A stretch of DNA of 64,000 nucleotides. Source: Nitrososphaeria archaeon (GTDB taxonomy: Archaea; Thermoproteota; Nitrososphaeria; Nitrososphaerales; JANXEG01). The stretch spans positions 184,591-248,590 of the forward strand of contig JARVKA010000002.1 of the NCBI GenBank assembly GCA_029775915.1. The letters run 5' to 3'. Of this stretch, positions 45,474 to 55,189 are shown in pieces. The notes under the pieces are model-generated. The model ran no database searches. It worked only from the letters and a program-made list of their open reading frames with translations, and was not told where the DNA came from. The translations under genes and the position numbers were made by a program. Each line of letters opens with the position of its first letter. Within the stretch, counting starts at the first letter, position 1.

Positions 45474-46161
45474 TTAATTTACTTATTAATAATGGGTCAA
45501 ATTTTGCATTTAAAATAAATGATATAGGTAGCTTAATAACACTACTCTCAGGCGATAATTTAACAATTGGTAATCTTTTTCTAATCCACATTTTAGCAAC
45601 TTTTTGATTCAATTTTTCATCAACCAATCCATTTGAAAATCTTCTTTCAATAAGCTTAATTAAAGCCTTATCTTTGAAAAGCATTTTAGCATCGTATAAT
45701 TTACTTGAATCAAAATATCTCGATTCAAATATAGTGGAGGCTAGTTCATCTGAAATCGTCTCTAATCGGGTAAACTTTCTAACAAATTCCACATAATGTA
45801 AAAATTCATGAGCCAAAACTGCATGAATTGTAGTTCTTATAGCGTGTAAAATTAATGGCGCAGATAATTCCACATAAATTTCTAAACCTCCCTCACCAAT
45901 CAAGGGAATCGTTCTCGCATAAAGAATACCTAACTCTTCAATTTCGACACCACTTGAAACTACGGGTAAAGCTGGTTCAATGTAATACTTAGGATAAGTG
46001 ATTCCAGAAGCTCTTTCAACACGAGCCACACCTTCCTCTACATACTTCATTCTCCTCTTAATTCTATTCACAATGCTCAAACGAAGTAATCCTAAAGATT
46101 CAGCTCGCTCAACTTTTGATAATGGTGTAGAAGGTGGTTGTTGATTAAGTATTTTAATCAC
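45439..46161 (-). CDS. HExxH putative zinc metallopeptidase
   Basis: The 240-residue protein has the zinc-site motif HEFLH inside a helix (HAVLAHEFLHYVEF, near residue 116). No signal peptide or membrane segment is seen. A conserved-looking N-terminal region follows LSKVERAESLGLLRL. I do not recognise the family beyond an HExxH protein. It overlaps gatB by 8 bases and the kinase fusion by 35, so it belongs to the same operon. Confidence 0.7.
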   Translation of the reverse strand: MIKILNQQPPSTPLSKVERAESLGLLRLSIVNRIKRRMKYVEEGVARVERASGITYPKYYIEPALPVVSSGVEIEELGILYARTIPLIGEGGLEIYVELSAPLILHAIRTTIHAVLAHEFLHYVEFVRKFTRLETISDELASTIFESRYFDSSKLYDAKMLFKDKALIKLIERRFSNGLVDEKLNQKVAKMWIRKRLPIVKLSPESSVIKLPISFILNAKFDPLLISKLNEWERQNSGVP

Positions 46162-47599
46162 CCTCCTTTATTTGATTAAGCCTTTGCTTAATGATTTGAA
46201 GTACTATATTAGGATCGATTCTACCACTTGAATTCTTCATTACACAACCCATTAAATAATTTACCGCTTTCTCATTTACTAAAGCATCCTTTACCGCTTT
46301 CTCATTCTCCTTAAACACTTTATCCACAATCTCTGAAATGTAATGTTGATCAGAAATCTTCTTCAATCCTCTTTCTTCCACAATCTCACTTGGCATTTTG
46401 CCAGTTGTGACCATCTCTATGAATATAGATTTTGCAATATTCCTATTAATTAAACCATTATCGATGAGATGTGCTAACTCTGCAAAATGCTTTGGAGTAA
46501 TGTTCAAAGATTCTATCTCTTTATTTGTATCACTTAAATAAGCAAGAAGATCACTAGCTAACCAATTACTAATCTCCCTTGGATTTGGATAAAATCGAAC
46601 ACTCTCTTCAAAGAGATCGGCTAAAATCTTTCTACTCGTTAAAACTTCAGCCGTTTGAGATGAGAGATCATATTGATTTATAAATCGTTTCTTACGAGCT
46701 TCCGGCAATTCTGGCATTTCACTTAAGACTTGTTGTATCATTTCATTAGAAATCTCTATCGGTACAAGATCTGGTTCTGGAAAGTATCTATAATCCCCTT
46801 CTTCCTCCTTTAATCTTAAGCTGAATGTAACTCTTCTTACATCATCCCAATGCCTAGTCTCACTTTTTACATCAATACCTTTTGATACAAGACTTCTTTG
46901 CCTAGTAATTTCAAATCTTAATGCTCTTTCAACCTCCTTAAAGGATGAAATATTCTTAATCTCAACCCTTTTTCCACCACCAAAGGATATATTAGCATCA
47001 CACCTTACCGCACCTTCTAAACTTGGATCACAAACACCCAAATGCTCCAATATGGAGCTTAACTTTTGAAGAAAGAGCCTAGCTTCTTTAGGCGAGTTCA
47101 TATCAGGCTCTGTTACAATCTCCATTAAGGCTATACCAGCTCTATTATAATCGATATAAGTCACATTAGAGGATTCAATCGTACCTTCATAACTCAATTT
47201 ACCCGTATCCTCCTCTAAGTGAATCCTTCGTATATTAATTATCTTATTACCATTTATAATTAATCGACCTCCAACCGCTAATGGAATGCCACCAGCTTTA
47301 TCGTATTGAGAGATTTGGAAGTTTTTCGGCATATCTGGATAAAAGTAATTTTTTCTATAAAAGAGCGTTCTTTCAGATACTTTAGCATTTAATGCTAAAG
47401 CAACCATTAAAGCGTATTTCAATGCTTTCTCATTTAAAACTGGTAATGCACCGGGTATACCAAAACATACTGGGCAAATATTAGTATTTGGCTCTTTCCC
47501 ACGATAATCCGCTGAGCAACTACAAAATAATTTACTCTTGAGTTTTGTAAGTTGGCAATGAACTTCAAGCCCTATCTTTACCAAATCTTCTTTAATCAT
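46154..47599 (-). CDS. gatB: Asp-tRNA(Asn)/Glu-tRNA(Gln) amidotransferase subunit B
   Basis: The 481-residue subunit has the GatB start KIGLEVHCQL, the CSCSADYRG segment with CPVCFGIPGALPVLN zinc motif, and a C-terminal tail helical domain. It phosphorylates tRNA-bound Asp or Glu. It lies in an aspS-gatC-gatA-gatB run. Most archaea use GatDE for Gln, so here GatCAB most likely makes Asn-tRNA. Confidence 0.97.
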   Translation of the reverse strand: MIKEDLVKIGLEVHCQLTKLKSKLFCSCSADYRGKEPNTNICPVCFGIPGALPVLNEKALKYALMVALALNAKVSERTLFYRKNYFYPDMPKNFQISQYDKAGGIPLAVGGRLIINGNKIINIRRIHLEEDTGKLSYEGTIESSNVTYIDYNRAGIALMEIVTEPDMNSPKEARLFLQKLSSILEHLGVCDPSLEGAVRCDANISFGGGKRVEIKNISSFKEVERALRFEITRQRSLVSKGIDVKSETRHWDDVRRVTFSLRLKEEEGDYRYFPEPDLVPIEISNEMIQQVLSEMPELPEARKKRFINQYDLSSQTAEVLTSRKILADLFEESVRFYPNPREISNWLASDLLAYLSDTNKEIESLNITPKHFAELAHLIDNGLINRNIAKSIFIEMVTTGKMPSEIVEERGLKKISDQHYISEIVDKVFKENEKAVKDALVNEKAVNYLMGCVMKNSSGRIDPNIVLQIIKQRLNQIKEGD

Positions 47600-47621
47600 T
47601 CATACTCCTGCCTCTCTTTTT

Positions 47622-49058
47622 TTAATTTTGTTCAAAAGTGTACGCTACTCTAAATAAGAGATCTTCCCTATAAATCTGTGCAATAATTTGTAATCCTATA
47701 GGTAAGTTATGATAAAAGCCACAAGGTATGGAAATAGCCGGCATACCGGTTAAATTTGCAGGGACTGTATCTATATCACACATATACATTTCCAAAGGAT
47801 CTTTAATCTTTTCACCTAATTTAAAAGGTAAAATTGGCATGGTTGGGCATATTAAAACATCGTGATTTTTGAAGATTTGATCAAATTCCCTTCGAATCAA
47901 TGTGCGAATCTTTTGAGCTTTTAAATAATACGCTTGGAAATATCCAGCTGAGAGTGCATAAGTTCCAAGAATTATACGCCTCTTAACTTCCAAACCAAAC
48001 CCTAACTTTCTATTCTTTGAGAAAATGGTATTCCAATCATAACTTTTATTAGGTACTCTTAAGCCGTATCTTAAACCATCGTATCTAGCTAAATTTGAAC
48101 TCGCCTCAGACATTGCGATAATGTAGTACGTTGGTAAAGCATATTCTAAAAATTTCAAAGATAATTCATCATATGAAGCACCTAAACTCTCCAATTTCTT
48201 GATAGAATTCCAAACATATTTTACCACTACTTCATCTGTACCCTCACCAAAAAATTCCTTTACCACGCCTATCTTTAAACCCTTTACATCATCCACTAAA
48301 GCTTTAGTATAATCTTTTGCTGGATAAGGTAATGAAGTGGAGTCTTTTGAATCATGACCAGATATGCAACTAAAGAGAAGAGCGCAATCTTTAACATCTT
48401 TCGTAATAGGACCTATTTGCTCCAAGCTATTACCGTAAGATATTAAGCCATATCGACTTACTAAACCGTATGTACCTTTTAAACCTACAGTAGAGCAAAA
48501 GCTACTCGGGCATCTAATCGAGCCTCCAGTATCTGCACCCAAAGCTAAACCAGCTTCATGAGAAGCGATAGCAGCTGCACTGCCACCAGACGACCCTCCT
48601 GGAACTCTTTCCCTATCCCATGGGTTAAATGTGGGCCCAAAGTAGCTATATTCAGTAGTTGAACCCATCGCAAATTCATCCATATTTGTTTTACCAATAA
48701 CAATACCATCTTCACTCTTAATTCTTTCAATAACGGTAGCGTCGTATGGTGGTATAAAATTCTCCAATATACGTGATCCACAAGTAGTTCTCACACCATC
48801 TGTACAAATATTATCCTTTACCGCTATACCAATCCCACAAAGCCTACCCAACTTCTCATTTTTCTTAATTTTACGATCAATAATTCTCGCTTGACTCAAA
48901 GCTGAGTCTTTCGTTAAAGTGATAAATGCATGAATTTTACGCTCTTCACGTTCAATCCTTTCAAAGAGTTTAATCATATATTCCTCTGCAGATATCTCTT
49001 GCCCCTTTATTCGATTAATAATCTCTACAGCTGGAAGCTTTAAAATATAACTCTTCAT
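47622..49058 (-). CDS. gatA: Amidotransferase subunit A
   Basis: The 478-residue amidase has the Ser-cisSer-Lys triad: Lys in GIAVKDNICT near residue 79 and serines in PGGSSGGSAAAIAS near 155. It releases ammonia from glutamine or asparagine for the GatB site. It starts immediately after the gatC stop and lies 22 bases before gatB. Confidence 0.97.
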   Translation of the reverse strand: MKSYILKLPAVEIINRIKGQEISAEEYMIKLFERIEREERKIHAFITLTKDSALSQARIIDRKIKKNEKLGRLCGIGIAVKDNICTDGVRTTCGSRILENFIPPYDATVIERIKSEDGIVIGKTNMDEFAMGSTTEYSYFGPTFNPWDRERVPGGSSGGSAAAIASHEAGLALGADTGGSIRCPSSFCSTVGLKGTYGLVSRYGLISYGNSLEQIGPITKDVKDCALLFSCISGHDSKDSTSLPYPAKDYTKALVDDVKGLKIGVVKEFFGEGTDEVVVKYVWNSIKKLESLGASYDELSLKFLEYALPTYYIIAMSEASSNLARYDGLRYGLRVPNKSYDWNTIFSKNRKLGFGLEVKRRIILGTYALSAGYFQAYYLKAQKIRTLIRREFDQIFKNHDVLICPTMPILPFKLGEKIKDPLEMYMCDIDTVPANLTGMPAISIPCGFYHNLPIGLQIIAQIYREDLLFRVAYTFEQN

Positions 49059-49355
49059 TCAAATCGCCTTCGGCCCTTTTACATACCTTTCTTTAACTCG
49101 TGGAGTGATTTTGATAATCTTATTCGCATCAAAAACTCTTACTTCATCAGGTCTAAACACATTCACAATATTAACTACATGGTATGTTGGAGGTATATTT
49201 TCAACATCAACTTCATCAATCTTTTTAAAGTAATCCAAAATTTCATTCAATTGTTCCTTAAATAATACCTCTTCTTTCTTTGAGAGTTCAATTCTAGCTA
49301 ACCATGCGATATGCTTTATTTCTTTTAAAGTAATCTTCTTTTTAACCGTAACTAT
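49059..49355 (-). CDS. gatC: Amidotransferase subunit C with a probable AUA start
   Basis: From the first ordinary start (TTG, 49250) only 63 residues would be made, lacking the family's first third. The same frame upstream encodes KEIKHIAWLARIELSKKE and LFKEQLNEILDYFKK, the conserved GatC N-terminus, with no ATG, GTG or TTG before it. The best start is ATA at 49353-49355, 8 bases after the aspS stop and 6 bases after an AGGT site. That gives 98 residues, normal for GatC. Only the start is inferred; the extended frame is certain. Confidence 0.8.
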   Translation of the reverse strand: MVTVKKKITLKEIKHIAWLARIELSKKEEVLFKEQLNEILDYFKKIDEVDVENIPPTYHVVNIVNVFRPDEVRVFDANKIIKITPRVKERYVKGPKAI

Positions 49356-49363
49356 ACACCAAC

Positions 49364-50692
49364 CTAAGGTGTTAATCTAAGCCTATCTCTTGGAAAGATA
49401 GTAACCTCTCTTATATTTTCTCTTTTTGTAAGAACCATCATTAACCTTTCCAATCCTAAGCCAAAGCCTGCATGGGGAGGCATACCATAATCAAAAAGCT
49501 TCAAATGGTATTCGAATAATTGTGGTTTTAACCCTTGCTCTTTTAATTTCTTTATTAACAATCTTTTCGAATTAACTCTAGTGCCACCCGATGCTATCTC
49601 TATAGAACCATACATGAAATCGAAAGCTTCACAAATCTCTGGATTATCATCGCATGGCTTGATGTAAAAGGGCTTTGATGAAGTTGGCCAATTAGTAATA
49701 AAGTAAAATTCGGGAAGTTTTTCACCCAATATTTTCAAAGCAGGTGTTGGAAGATCCTCACCCCACTTAACATACTCCCCTTCTTTATTCAAAATTTCCA
49801 ATATTTCACTATAAGTATATCGCTTTAAGGGTAATTTCGGAGTTTCCAATTTTACATTTAATAATTTTAATTCATTTTCACATCGAGTTTGTAATGCTTG
49901 AATCACGTATTGGGTAAGTTTTGATAATGTCATCATAACATCCTCATAATTAACATAAGCCTCCTCCATATCCACAGAAGTAATTTCAGCCAAGTGCCTA
50001 AGTGTGCGAGAAGGCTCAGCTCTAAATACAGGCCCTATTTCGAAAACTTTTTCAAAAGCCATTGTAAGTTGCTCTTTATACAATTGAGGGCTTTGTGCTA
50101 AAAATCCCTCTTTATCATAATAAAGTATTGGGAATAATGCTGCACCCCCCTCAGTAGCTGTTGCAATAATTTTAGAAGTATTCACTTCCCAATAACCTTC
50201 TTTCAGAAAAAATTCTCTAATTGCTGCTAAAGTATGATGCCTTATTTTAAATATGGCTCTATTCACAGGTCTTCTCAAATCAACCGCTCGCAAATCTAAC
50301 CTCTTATCGAGGCTCGGTTGAGTTTTACTAAATAATTTAAAGGGTGGGTTTTTTTGAGCTAAAGCGAGAATCTTTATCTCTTTAGGTATTACTTCTGCAC
50401 CATGTGGAGCTTTCTCAATACTCCTTACTCTTCCCTTTACAGCCACAATGGAGTGTTCACGAAGCCCTTTTACCTTCTTTATAATTGAAGGTGAGACCTC
50501 ATCCTTACGAATGGTAATTTGGAGAATACCCTCTCTATCTTGTAAAATTAAAAATGTTATCCCCCCTTGTTCACGAATACTAGCTACCCAACCAAAAACT
50601 ATAACTTCAGCTCCATCACAATTTGGAGTTAAATCTATTGAGTAATGGGTTCTTCTCCATCCATTAAGCTCATCCAATTGTTTTATCTTCAC
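49364..50692 (-). CDS. aspS: Aspartyl-tRNA synthetase, probably non-discriminating
   Basis: The 442-residue class II synthetase has an N-terminal OB anticodon domain, motif 2 FRAEPSRTLRHLAEI near residue 219 and motif 3 GFGLGLERLMMVL at the end. In the OB domain the position that is Lys in discriminating archaeal enzymes seems to be Pro (EKAPHGAEV), and the Trp after GWV is Ala. This, and the operon with gatCAB, suggests that it charges both tRNA-Asp and tRNA-Asn with Asp. Confidence 0.95.
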   Translation of the reverse strand: MKIKQLDELNGWRRTHYSIDLTPNCDGAEVIVFGWVASIREQGGITFLILQDREGILQITIRKDEVSPSIIKKVKGLREHSIVAVKGRVRSIEKAPHGAEVIPKEIKILALAQKNPPFKLFSKTQPSLDKRLDLRAVDLRRPVNRAIFKIRHHTLAAIREFFLKEGYWEVNTSKIIATATEGGAALFPILYYDKEGFLAQSPQLYKEQLTMAFEKVFEIGPVFRAEPSRTLRHLAEITSVDMEEAYVNYEDVMMTLSKLTQYVIQALQTRCENELKLLNVKLETPKLPLKRYTYSEILEILNKEGEYVKWGEDLPTPALKILGEKLPEFYFITNWPTSSKPFYIKPCDDNPEICEAFDFMYGSIEIASGGTRVNSKRLLIKKLKEQGLKPQLFEYHLKLFDYGMPPHAGFGLGLERLMMVLTKRENIREVTIFPRDRLRLTP

Positions 50693-50796
50693 ACTTTATA
50701 CCTCTCCATTAATCCTAAAAACTTTGTAGCTCTAGCAATTTTAAGCGTATAAGCTTATATTTATACCTCTCCAAAAAAGATTATCGACATTTACAA

Positions 50797-51351
50797 TTAT
50801 CCTTCCATCTTTTTATCTTCATAAATTTTAAATACCCTCATATAAATTTGTGTTTTTGAAATCGCCTCACGGAAAGCTTTTTGAAAATACTCCTTATCCT
50901 CTTTCTTTACTTCTCTTAATACTTTAGCTGGATGTCCAATAGCGATACTATCCTTAGGTATTCTTGTATTCGATGTTACTAAACTACCAGCTCCTATAAT
51001 GCTACCTCGCTCAATATAAGCACCATCCAATATTATTGCACCTATACCAATGAGAACTTCATCTTCTATTATGCATCTATGCAATATCACACCATGACTT
51101 ACCAATACTCTTTTACCCAATTTTGAATCCTCAATTAAGCAATGATCAGCTATTGCACACTCATTACCTATCTCTGTTGGATTTATCTCACCTTTAACTA
51201 AACTCCCATACCATATTGAGGAATTATCACCAATTTTTACATCACCCATTATTCTCGCATCAGGATCTATGAATGTATTTAAACCTATTTTAGGTACCTT
51301 ACCATTGATGGGAAAGATATTTTTATTATTGTAAGTTACTTGGATTTTCAT
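50797..51351 (-). CDS. Gamma-carbonic anhydrase-like hexapeptide protein
   Basis: The 184-residue protein is a left-handed beta-helix of hexapeptide repeats. The three histidines of gamma-class carbonic anhydrases appear in ADHCLIE and SHGVILH, spaced as expected. A C-terminal helix follows. It could be a carbonic anhydrase or a related acyl-carrier-like protein; metal ligands favour the former. It stands alone. Confidence 0.82.
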   Translation of the reverse strand: MKIQVTYNNKNIFPINGKVPKIGLNTFIDPDARIMGDVKIGDNSSIWYGSLVKGEINPTEIGNECAIADHCLIEDSKLGKRVLVSHGVILHRCIIEDEVLIGIGAIILDGAYIERGSIIGAGSLVTSNTRIPKDSIAIGHPAKVLREVKKEDKEYFQKAFREAISKTQIYMRVFKIYEDKKMEG

Positions 51352-51477
51352 TACACCCCATTAAAGCCTTTGTGAAAAGCACTTAATCTACTTTTCCAAT
51401 TTTAAAGGGTTTATGTTAAATAAAGATATCGTAAGATGAAATTTTAAAACTAAAAAATATTAATTTAAATTTATGCT

Positions 51478-52359
51478 TTGAATAATAAATATGGATTGTA
51501 TTCAGAAGATATCCCTCGATTTATAAAGGAGTATGGTATATACACATTATTGGACTTAACTCTTTTTTCTAAAAGATTAAAAGAGTTAGGTCTTATAAAT
51601 TTGGTTGAGGATAAAGATAAGGATCGATTGTATTCAAGAGGTTCCCAAATTTTGGAGCGTGGTAAAAAAAGAATTATTTTCCCAATTGGATTTAAAGAGA
51701 TTGATAATTTACTTAATGGTGGCGTGTACACGGGCATGATTACCGATTTTTATGGTGGTAGTGGTGTAGGAAAAACTCAAATTTGTTTTCAACTTTGTGC
51801 GAATACAGCTGAATACTTTAAAAAGAATAATTTAAATGGGCTGATAATCTTTGTAGATACAGTTGGAACATTTAGACCTGAGAGAATTGTAGAGATCGCT
51901 AAAGCTAGAGACTTTTGTAGTGAAGAATGTCTCAATAAGATTAAAATTGTGAATGTGAGAAGTGTTCTTGATCAATTGGCATTAAAGAACAAATTTGAGA
52001 ATTTAGCTCACAACTTTAATGTTAAGCTCATAATAATTGATAATCTTACGAATAATTTTCTTTGTGAATATCAAAATGAGAATCAATTGATAAAAAGGCA
52101 ATCGGGTTTAGCGAAGCATTTACACGATCTCGCATTAATCGCTTTAAAGCATGATTTAGCTATTGTTGTAACAAATAATGTAAGGGAGCGCATTGAGAGA
52201 CTTCAAGAGGAGGAGTGTGGAGGCAATGTGATAATACAAACAATTCATAAAAGAGTTTACCTTAAAAGGGAGGGTGATAAATGGGTTGCAAGTATTCATG
52301 GTCGTAAAGCATACTTTAAGATTAGTAATAAGGGTATTGTAAATATTGATGAAGATTAA
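51478..52359 (+). CDS. RadA/RadB-like RecA-family ATPase
   Basis: The 293-residue protein has Walker A GGSGVGKT near residue 97 and Walker B KLIIIDN near 185, with the RadA-type LAKHLHDLALIALKHDLAIVVTNNV segment around 207-230 broken by the typical loop 1. The N-terminal 60 residues are helical and lack a clear helix-hairpin-helix repeat, so it is not standard RadA; it is longer than RadB. I call it a RadA paralogue for recombination or its control. The start is TTG at 51478. Confidence 0.82.
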   Translation: MNNKYGLYSEDIPRFIKEYGIYTLLDLTLFSKRLKELGLINLVEDKDKDRLYSRGSQILERGKKRIIFPIGFKEIDNLLNGGVYTGMITDFYGGSGVGKTQICFQLCANTAEYFKKNNLNGLIIFVDTVGTFRPERIVEIAKARDFCSEECLNKIKIVNVRSVLDQLALKNKFENLAHNFNVKLIIIDNLTNNFLCEYQNENQLIKRQSGLAKHLHDLALIALKHDLAIVVTNNVRERIERLQEEECGGNVIIQTIHKRVYLKREGDKWVASIHGRKAYFKISNKGIVNIDED

Positions 52360-52449
52360 ATTATTGATATAGAAGAATTTATTCAAAAATAACGTTAAAA
52401 TTGGTTATTTGGGTAATTGGGGAAAAATGTCCCATAATTCTATGAATCT

Positions 52450-53013
52450 TTACTTTTGAATTTCAGCTCTGCAATCTTCACATAAAAACTTCCCATCCGA
52501 CTCTTGTAAATAATCTGACCATTGATTACATGAATCACAATAACCTGCGATATATCCTTTATGCCTTAAAGATTCGCCTATCATAATCCTCGTTTTCTCT
52601 GATATAATCTCATAAAGTTCTGGTGTTATAGCAGTTAAATCTGAGACGGATATAACACCTACCAATCGATCTTTATAAGTTACACCCAACCTTTTTATCT
52701 TCATTCTTCTCATCATTCTTGCAGCCTCTATAACATCCTTATCACCATCAATTGTGTAAAGATGTTCAGACATAATCTCACTTGCAATAACTTTTTCTGG
52801 ATCTAAACCTTTAGCCACCACTTTACTTACAATATCACCATCACTCACAATCCCAATATGCTTTTCACCCTCCATAATTATTACACTCCCCACATTGGAC
52901 TTCGCCATCTTCATCGCTAGGGATTTAACATTGTCATTTTTATGCGCGATTACCACCGGGCTATTCATAATCTCCCTTACCAATACTTTTGTTCGAACTG
53001 CTGGTTCACTCAC
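52450..53013 (-). CDS. CBS-domain protein with C-terminal zinc ribbon
   Basis: The 187-residue protein has two CBS domains (about 8-65 and 75-130) with the NVGSVIIMEGEKHIGIVSDGD and RLVGVISVSDL repeats, then a CDSC...CEDC zinc ribbon at 158-185. CBS pairs bind adenine nucleotides and act as sensors. It starts 53 bases after the NEMF homologue on the same strand. The partner it regulates is unknown. Confidence 0.88.
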   Translation of the reverse strand: MSEPAVRTKVLVREIMNSPVVIAHKNDNVKSLAMKMAKSNVGSVIIMEGEKHIGIVSDGDIVSKVVAKGLDPEKVIASEIMSEHLYTIDGDKDVIEAARMMRRMKIKRLGVTYKDRLVGVISVSDLTAITPELYEIISEKTRIMIGESLRHKGYIAGYCDSCNQWSDYLQESDGKFLCEDCRAEIQK

Positions 53014-53066
53014 TTATACCCGCTCCCCAATTTTAATAATAATTACACCATTTTTAATGATTTTGC

Positions 53067-55070
53067 TTATCCCAACTCACCAATAGCTGAGTGTATAACC
53101 CTACCACCACCGGGAAGTGCTCTTATAATATCATCCAATGGTATTCTTTTTGCTTCTTCTAAAAGTTCAGGTTTGAGATGATTTATAAGCTCACTCTTAA
53201 TCAACTTAGCGGTATCTGATGATTTTGATTTATCTGGTATAATTACAACATAAACGAGTGAATTTTTCTTTATAGCTGACGGGGGCCCACTTATCACGAT
53301 AAGATAATCACCTTCACGCTTTAAACCAATTGCCAACTCTAATTTGACATTCTTTACAAAATTCTTTTTACCCTCTATAATGAAGCTACCTTTGGGCAAA
53401 TACATACCACTTGGAGCAGCCTTTTTTACTTGATTAGGCTTTACCCAGTAAGCATCTGCAACTACAAATCCTCCTTTCCATGCTTTACTATAACTAACGG
53501 TAGCTTGAGCCACTTCTAAAATACTATTTTCCATACCATTACGATAACCTTTAAGCAAGAAGAAAGGTGAGCCTTGCAAATCTGCATGAAAGACTAAATC
53601 ATTTTCCATCATATACTTTCGAATGATTATTGCATTTGTTATAGCATCTCTACCACCTACAGCTAAAAGTCCATCTGATGTAATGAACCATCGATATTTC
53701 TCAAACCATGCTTTATCACGAGTTGGTAACTTTTTTGGTTTTATGATTTGAGATGATTGCATCTTTTTCATAAGTTCATCTTTTTCCTTTTGGAGTTTCG
53801 ATTCTGCTGCCTTTATCGCCAATGCTTTCTTCTCCAACTTCTTCACTTCATCATAAATGTGAGATGCTAAAGAATACAAATTAAAATCTTTAGATACTTC
53901 AAAATGCTCATTTTGAAATTTTATTAATACGCTATCTTTTTTTAACTCAACACTTTCAGCACCGAGTTTTATAATCTCATTTGCAATACTCTCTATACTT
54001 TGATTCACAAATTGATTTGCGATTGAGATTAATTTATTTGCAAAATCTTTTAAGAAATTTGCTTTATTGATAATTTCCTCTCTCACTTTCTTTTGATTTT
54101 GAAGTGCTTTTTCCAACTCTAAGAGCTTTATTTTAATAGGCTCAAATGCCTCTTCCCTTTTCCTTGCTATAATTTTAGCTGACATTACTTCATCAAAAGC
54201 TTCAAAAAGTGATGTTGCAATCTTCATTTTCAAACTTTTATAAGTTTTAAAGGGAAATGGGATAGCATCAATTATTTCATCATTAGAATATACAATAAGA
54301 GGTTCATAACCACCCGATTCAACGATATTCACCATTTCGATTAACTTTTTGAATAATAACTCAACTTCATTATCACTCAATTCATAACCTTTTTTCTCGG
54401 GATTGAGGTCAACTTGAGCGATTAATTCTTCTATATACTTTTTTGGTAGGGCTATATTCCTACCTAACCATTTAGCAATACTTAAATCTGATTTTTTAAT
54501 CTCAGAAAAAACTTCTAAATTTATTTCATTAATACTTAATCCACGTGGCGGAGGGGGTGAATATATCATTCCCACATCGATTTGTCGATGTCTAACTTTT
54601 AAAGGGTGAAGTAATGCAAGTATTTTATTATTTTCATCCGTAAGGATTAAATTCCCCCCTCCAAAGAATTCACATATCAATTTGAATTTAAATTCATTTG
54701 AATTTAAATGAATTATAACTATTCGCTCATAATCGAGTTGTTCAATACCAATTACTCTGCACCTATTGATTTTTGATCTTAATAAAGTAGCGATACCTTT
54801 AAGCTCTTTATCAGCAAGATCATACTTCGTTAACCATAATCCCATACTTGGCGAGATTATAAGCCTCTCCTCGGGTTTCTCACTATGATGCAATCGTAAC
54901 ATAATGGTTTCATTATTAACTGAATAAACATTATTCACATAATAGGGATTAATCTTTACCATTGATTCATCAATCAAATTCAATCTTTCTTTAATCACTT
55001 TAACCATATACCTTATTTCAATCCCCGATAGTGTAAATTCTGAGTTGATTTTTGATTGGGTAATTACCAT
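53067..55070 (-). CDS. rqcH: Rqc2/NEMF (RqcH) homologue, NFACT family
   Basis: The 667-residue protein has an N-terminal NFACT-N domain (about 10-190, YSPPPPRGLSINE), a helix-hairpin region, a long coiled coil (about 285-450) and the C-terminal NFACT-R domain with FHADLQGSPFFLLKG and AWKGGFVVADAYWVKP. Such proteins bind stalled 60S/50S ribosomes and add C-terminal tails. It shares the strand with the CBS gene. Confidence 0.92.
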   Translation of the reverse strand: MVITQSKINSEFTLSGIEIRYMVKVIKERLNLIDESMVKINPYYVNNVYSVNNETIMLRLHHSEKPEERLIISPSMGLWLTKYDLADKELKGIATLLRSKINRCRVIGIEQLDYERIVIIHLNSNEFKFKLICEFFGGGNLILTDENNKILALLHPLKVRHRQIDVGMIYSPPPPRGLSINEINLEVFSEIKKSDLSIAKWLGRNIALPKKYIEELIAQVDLNPEKKGYELSDNEVELLFKKLIEMVNIVESGGYEPLIVYSNDEIIDAIPFPFKTYKSLKMKIATSLFEAFDEVMSAKIIARKREEAFEPIKIKLLELEKALQNQKKVREEIINKANFLKDFANKLISIANQFVNQSIESIANEIIKLGAESVELKKDSVLIKFQNEHFEVSKDFNLYSLASHIYDEVKKLEKKALAIKAAESKLQKEKDELMKKMQSSQIIKPKKLPTRDKAWFEKYRWFITSDGLLAVGGRDAITNAIIIRKYMMENDLVFHADLQGSPFFLLKGYRNGMENSILEVAQATVSYSKAWKGGFVVADAYWVKPNQVKKAAPSGMYLPKGSFIIEGKKNFVKNVKLELAIGLKREGDYLIVISGPPSAIKKNSLVYVVIIPDKSKSSDTAKLIKSELINHLKPELLEEAKRIPLDDIIRALPGGGRVIHSAIGELG

Positions 55071-55189
55071 GTCAAAATACCAAATATTTTATAACATTGG
55101 TTGTTTATCTTTTCTACGCTATATTAAGTGTTATTAATACTACTAGCAAAATTTAAGAGATAGTAAGTGTAATGAGTTTATGAGCTTAT

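Noticed and set aside
49059..49250. gatC as a 63-residue gene from TTG 49250
   Set aside because: The conserved N-terminal GatC residues lie in the same frame upstream, so this form would be truncated.
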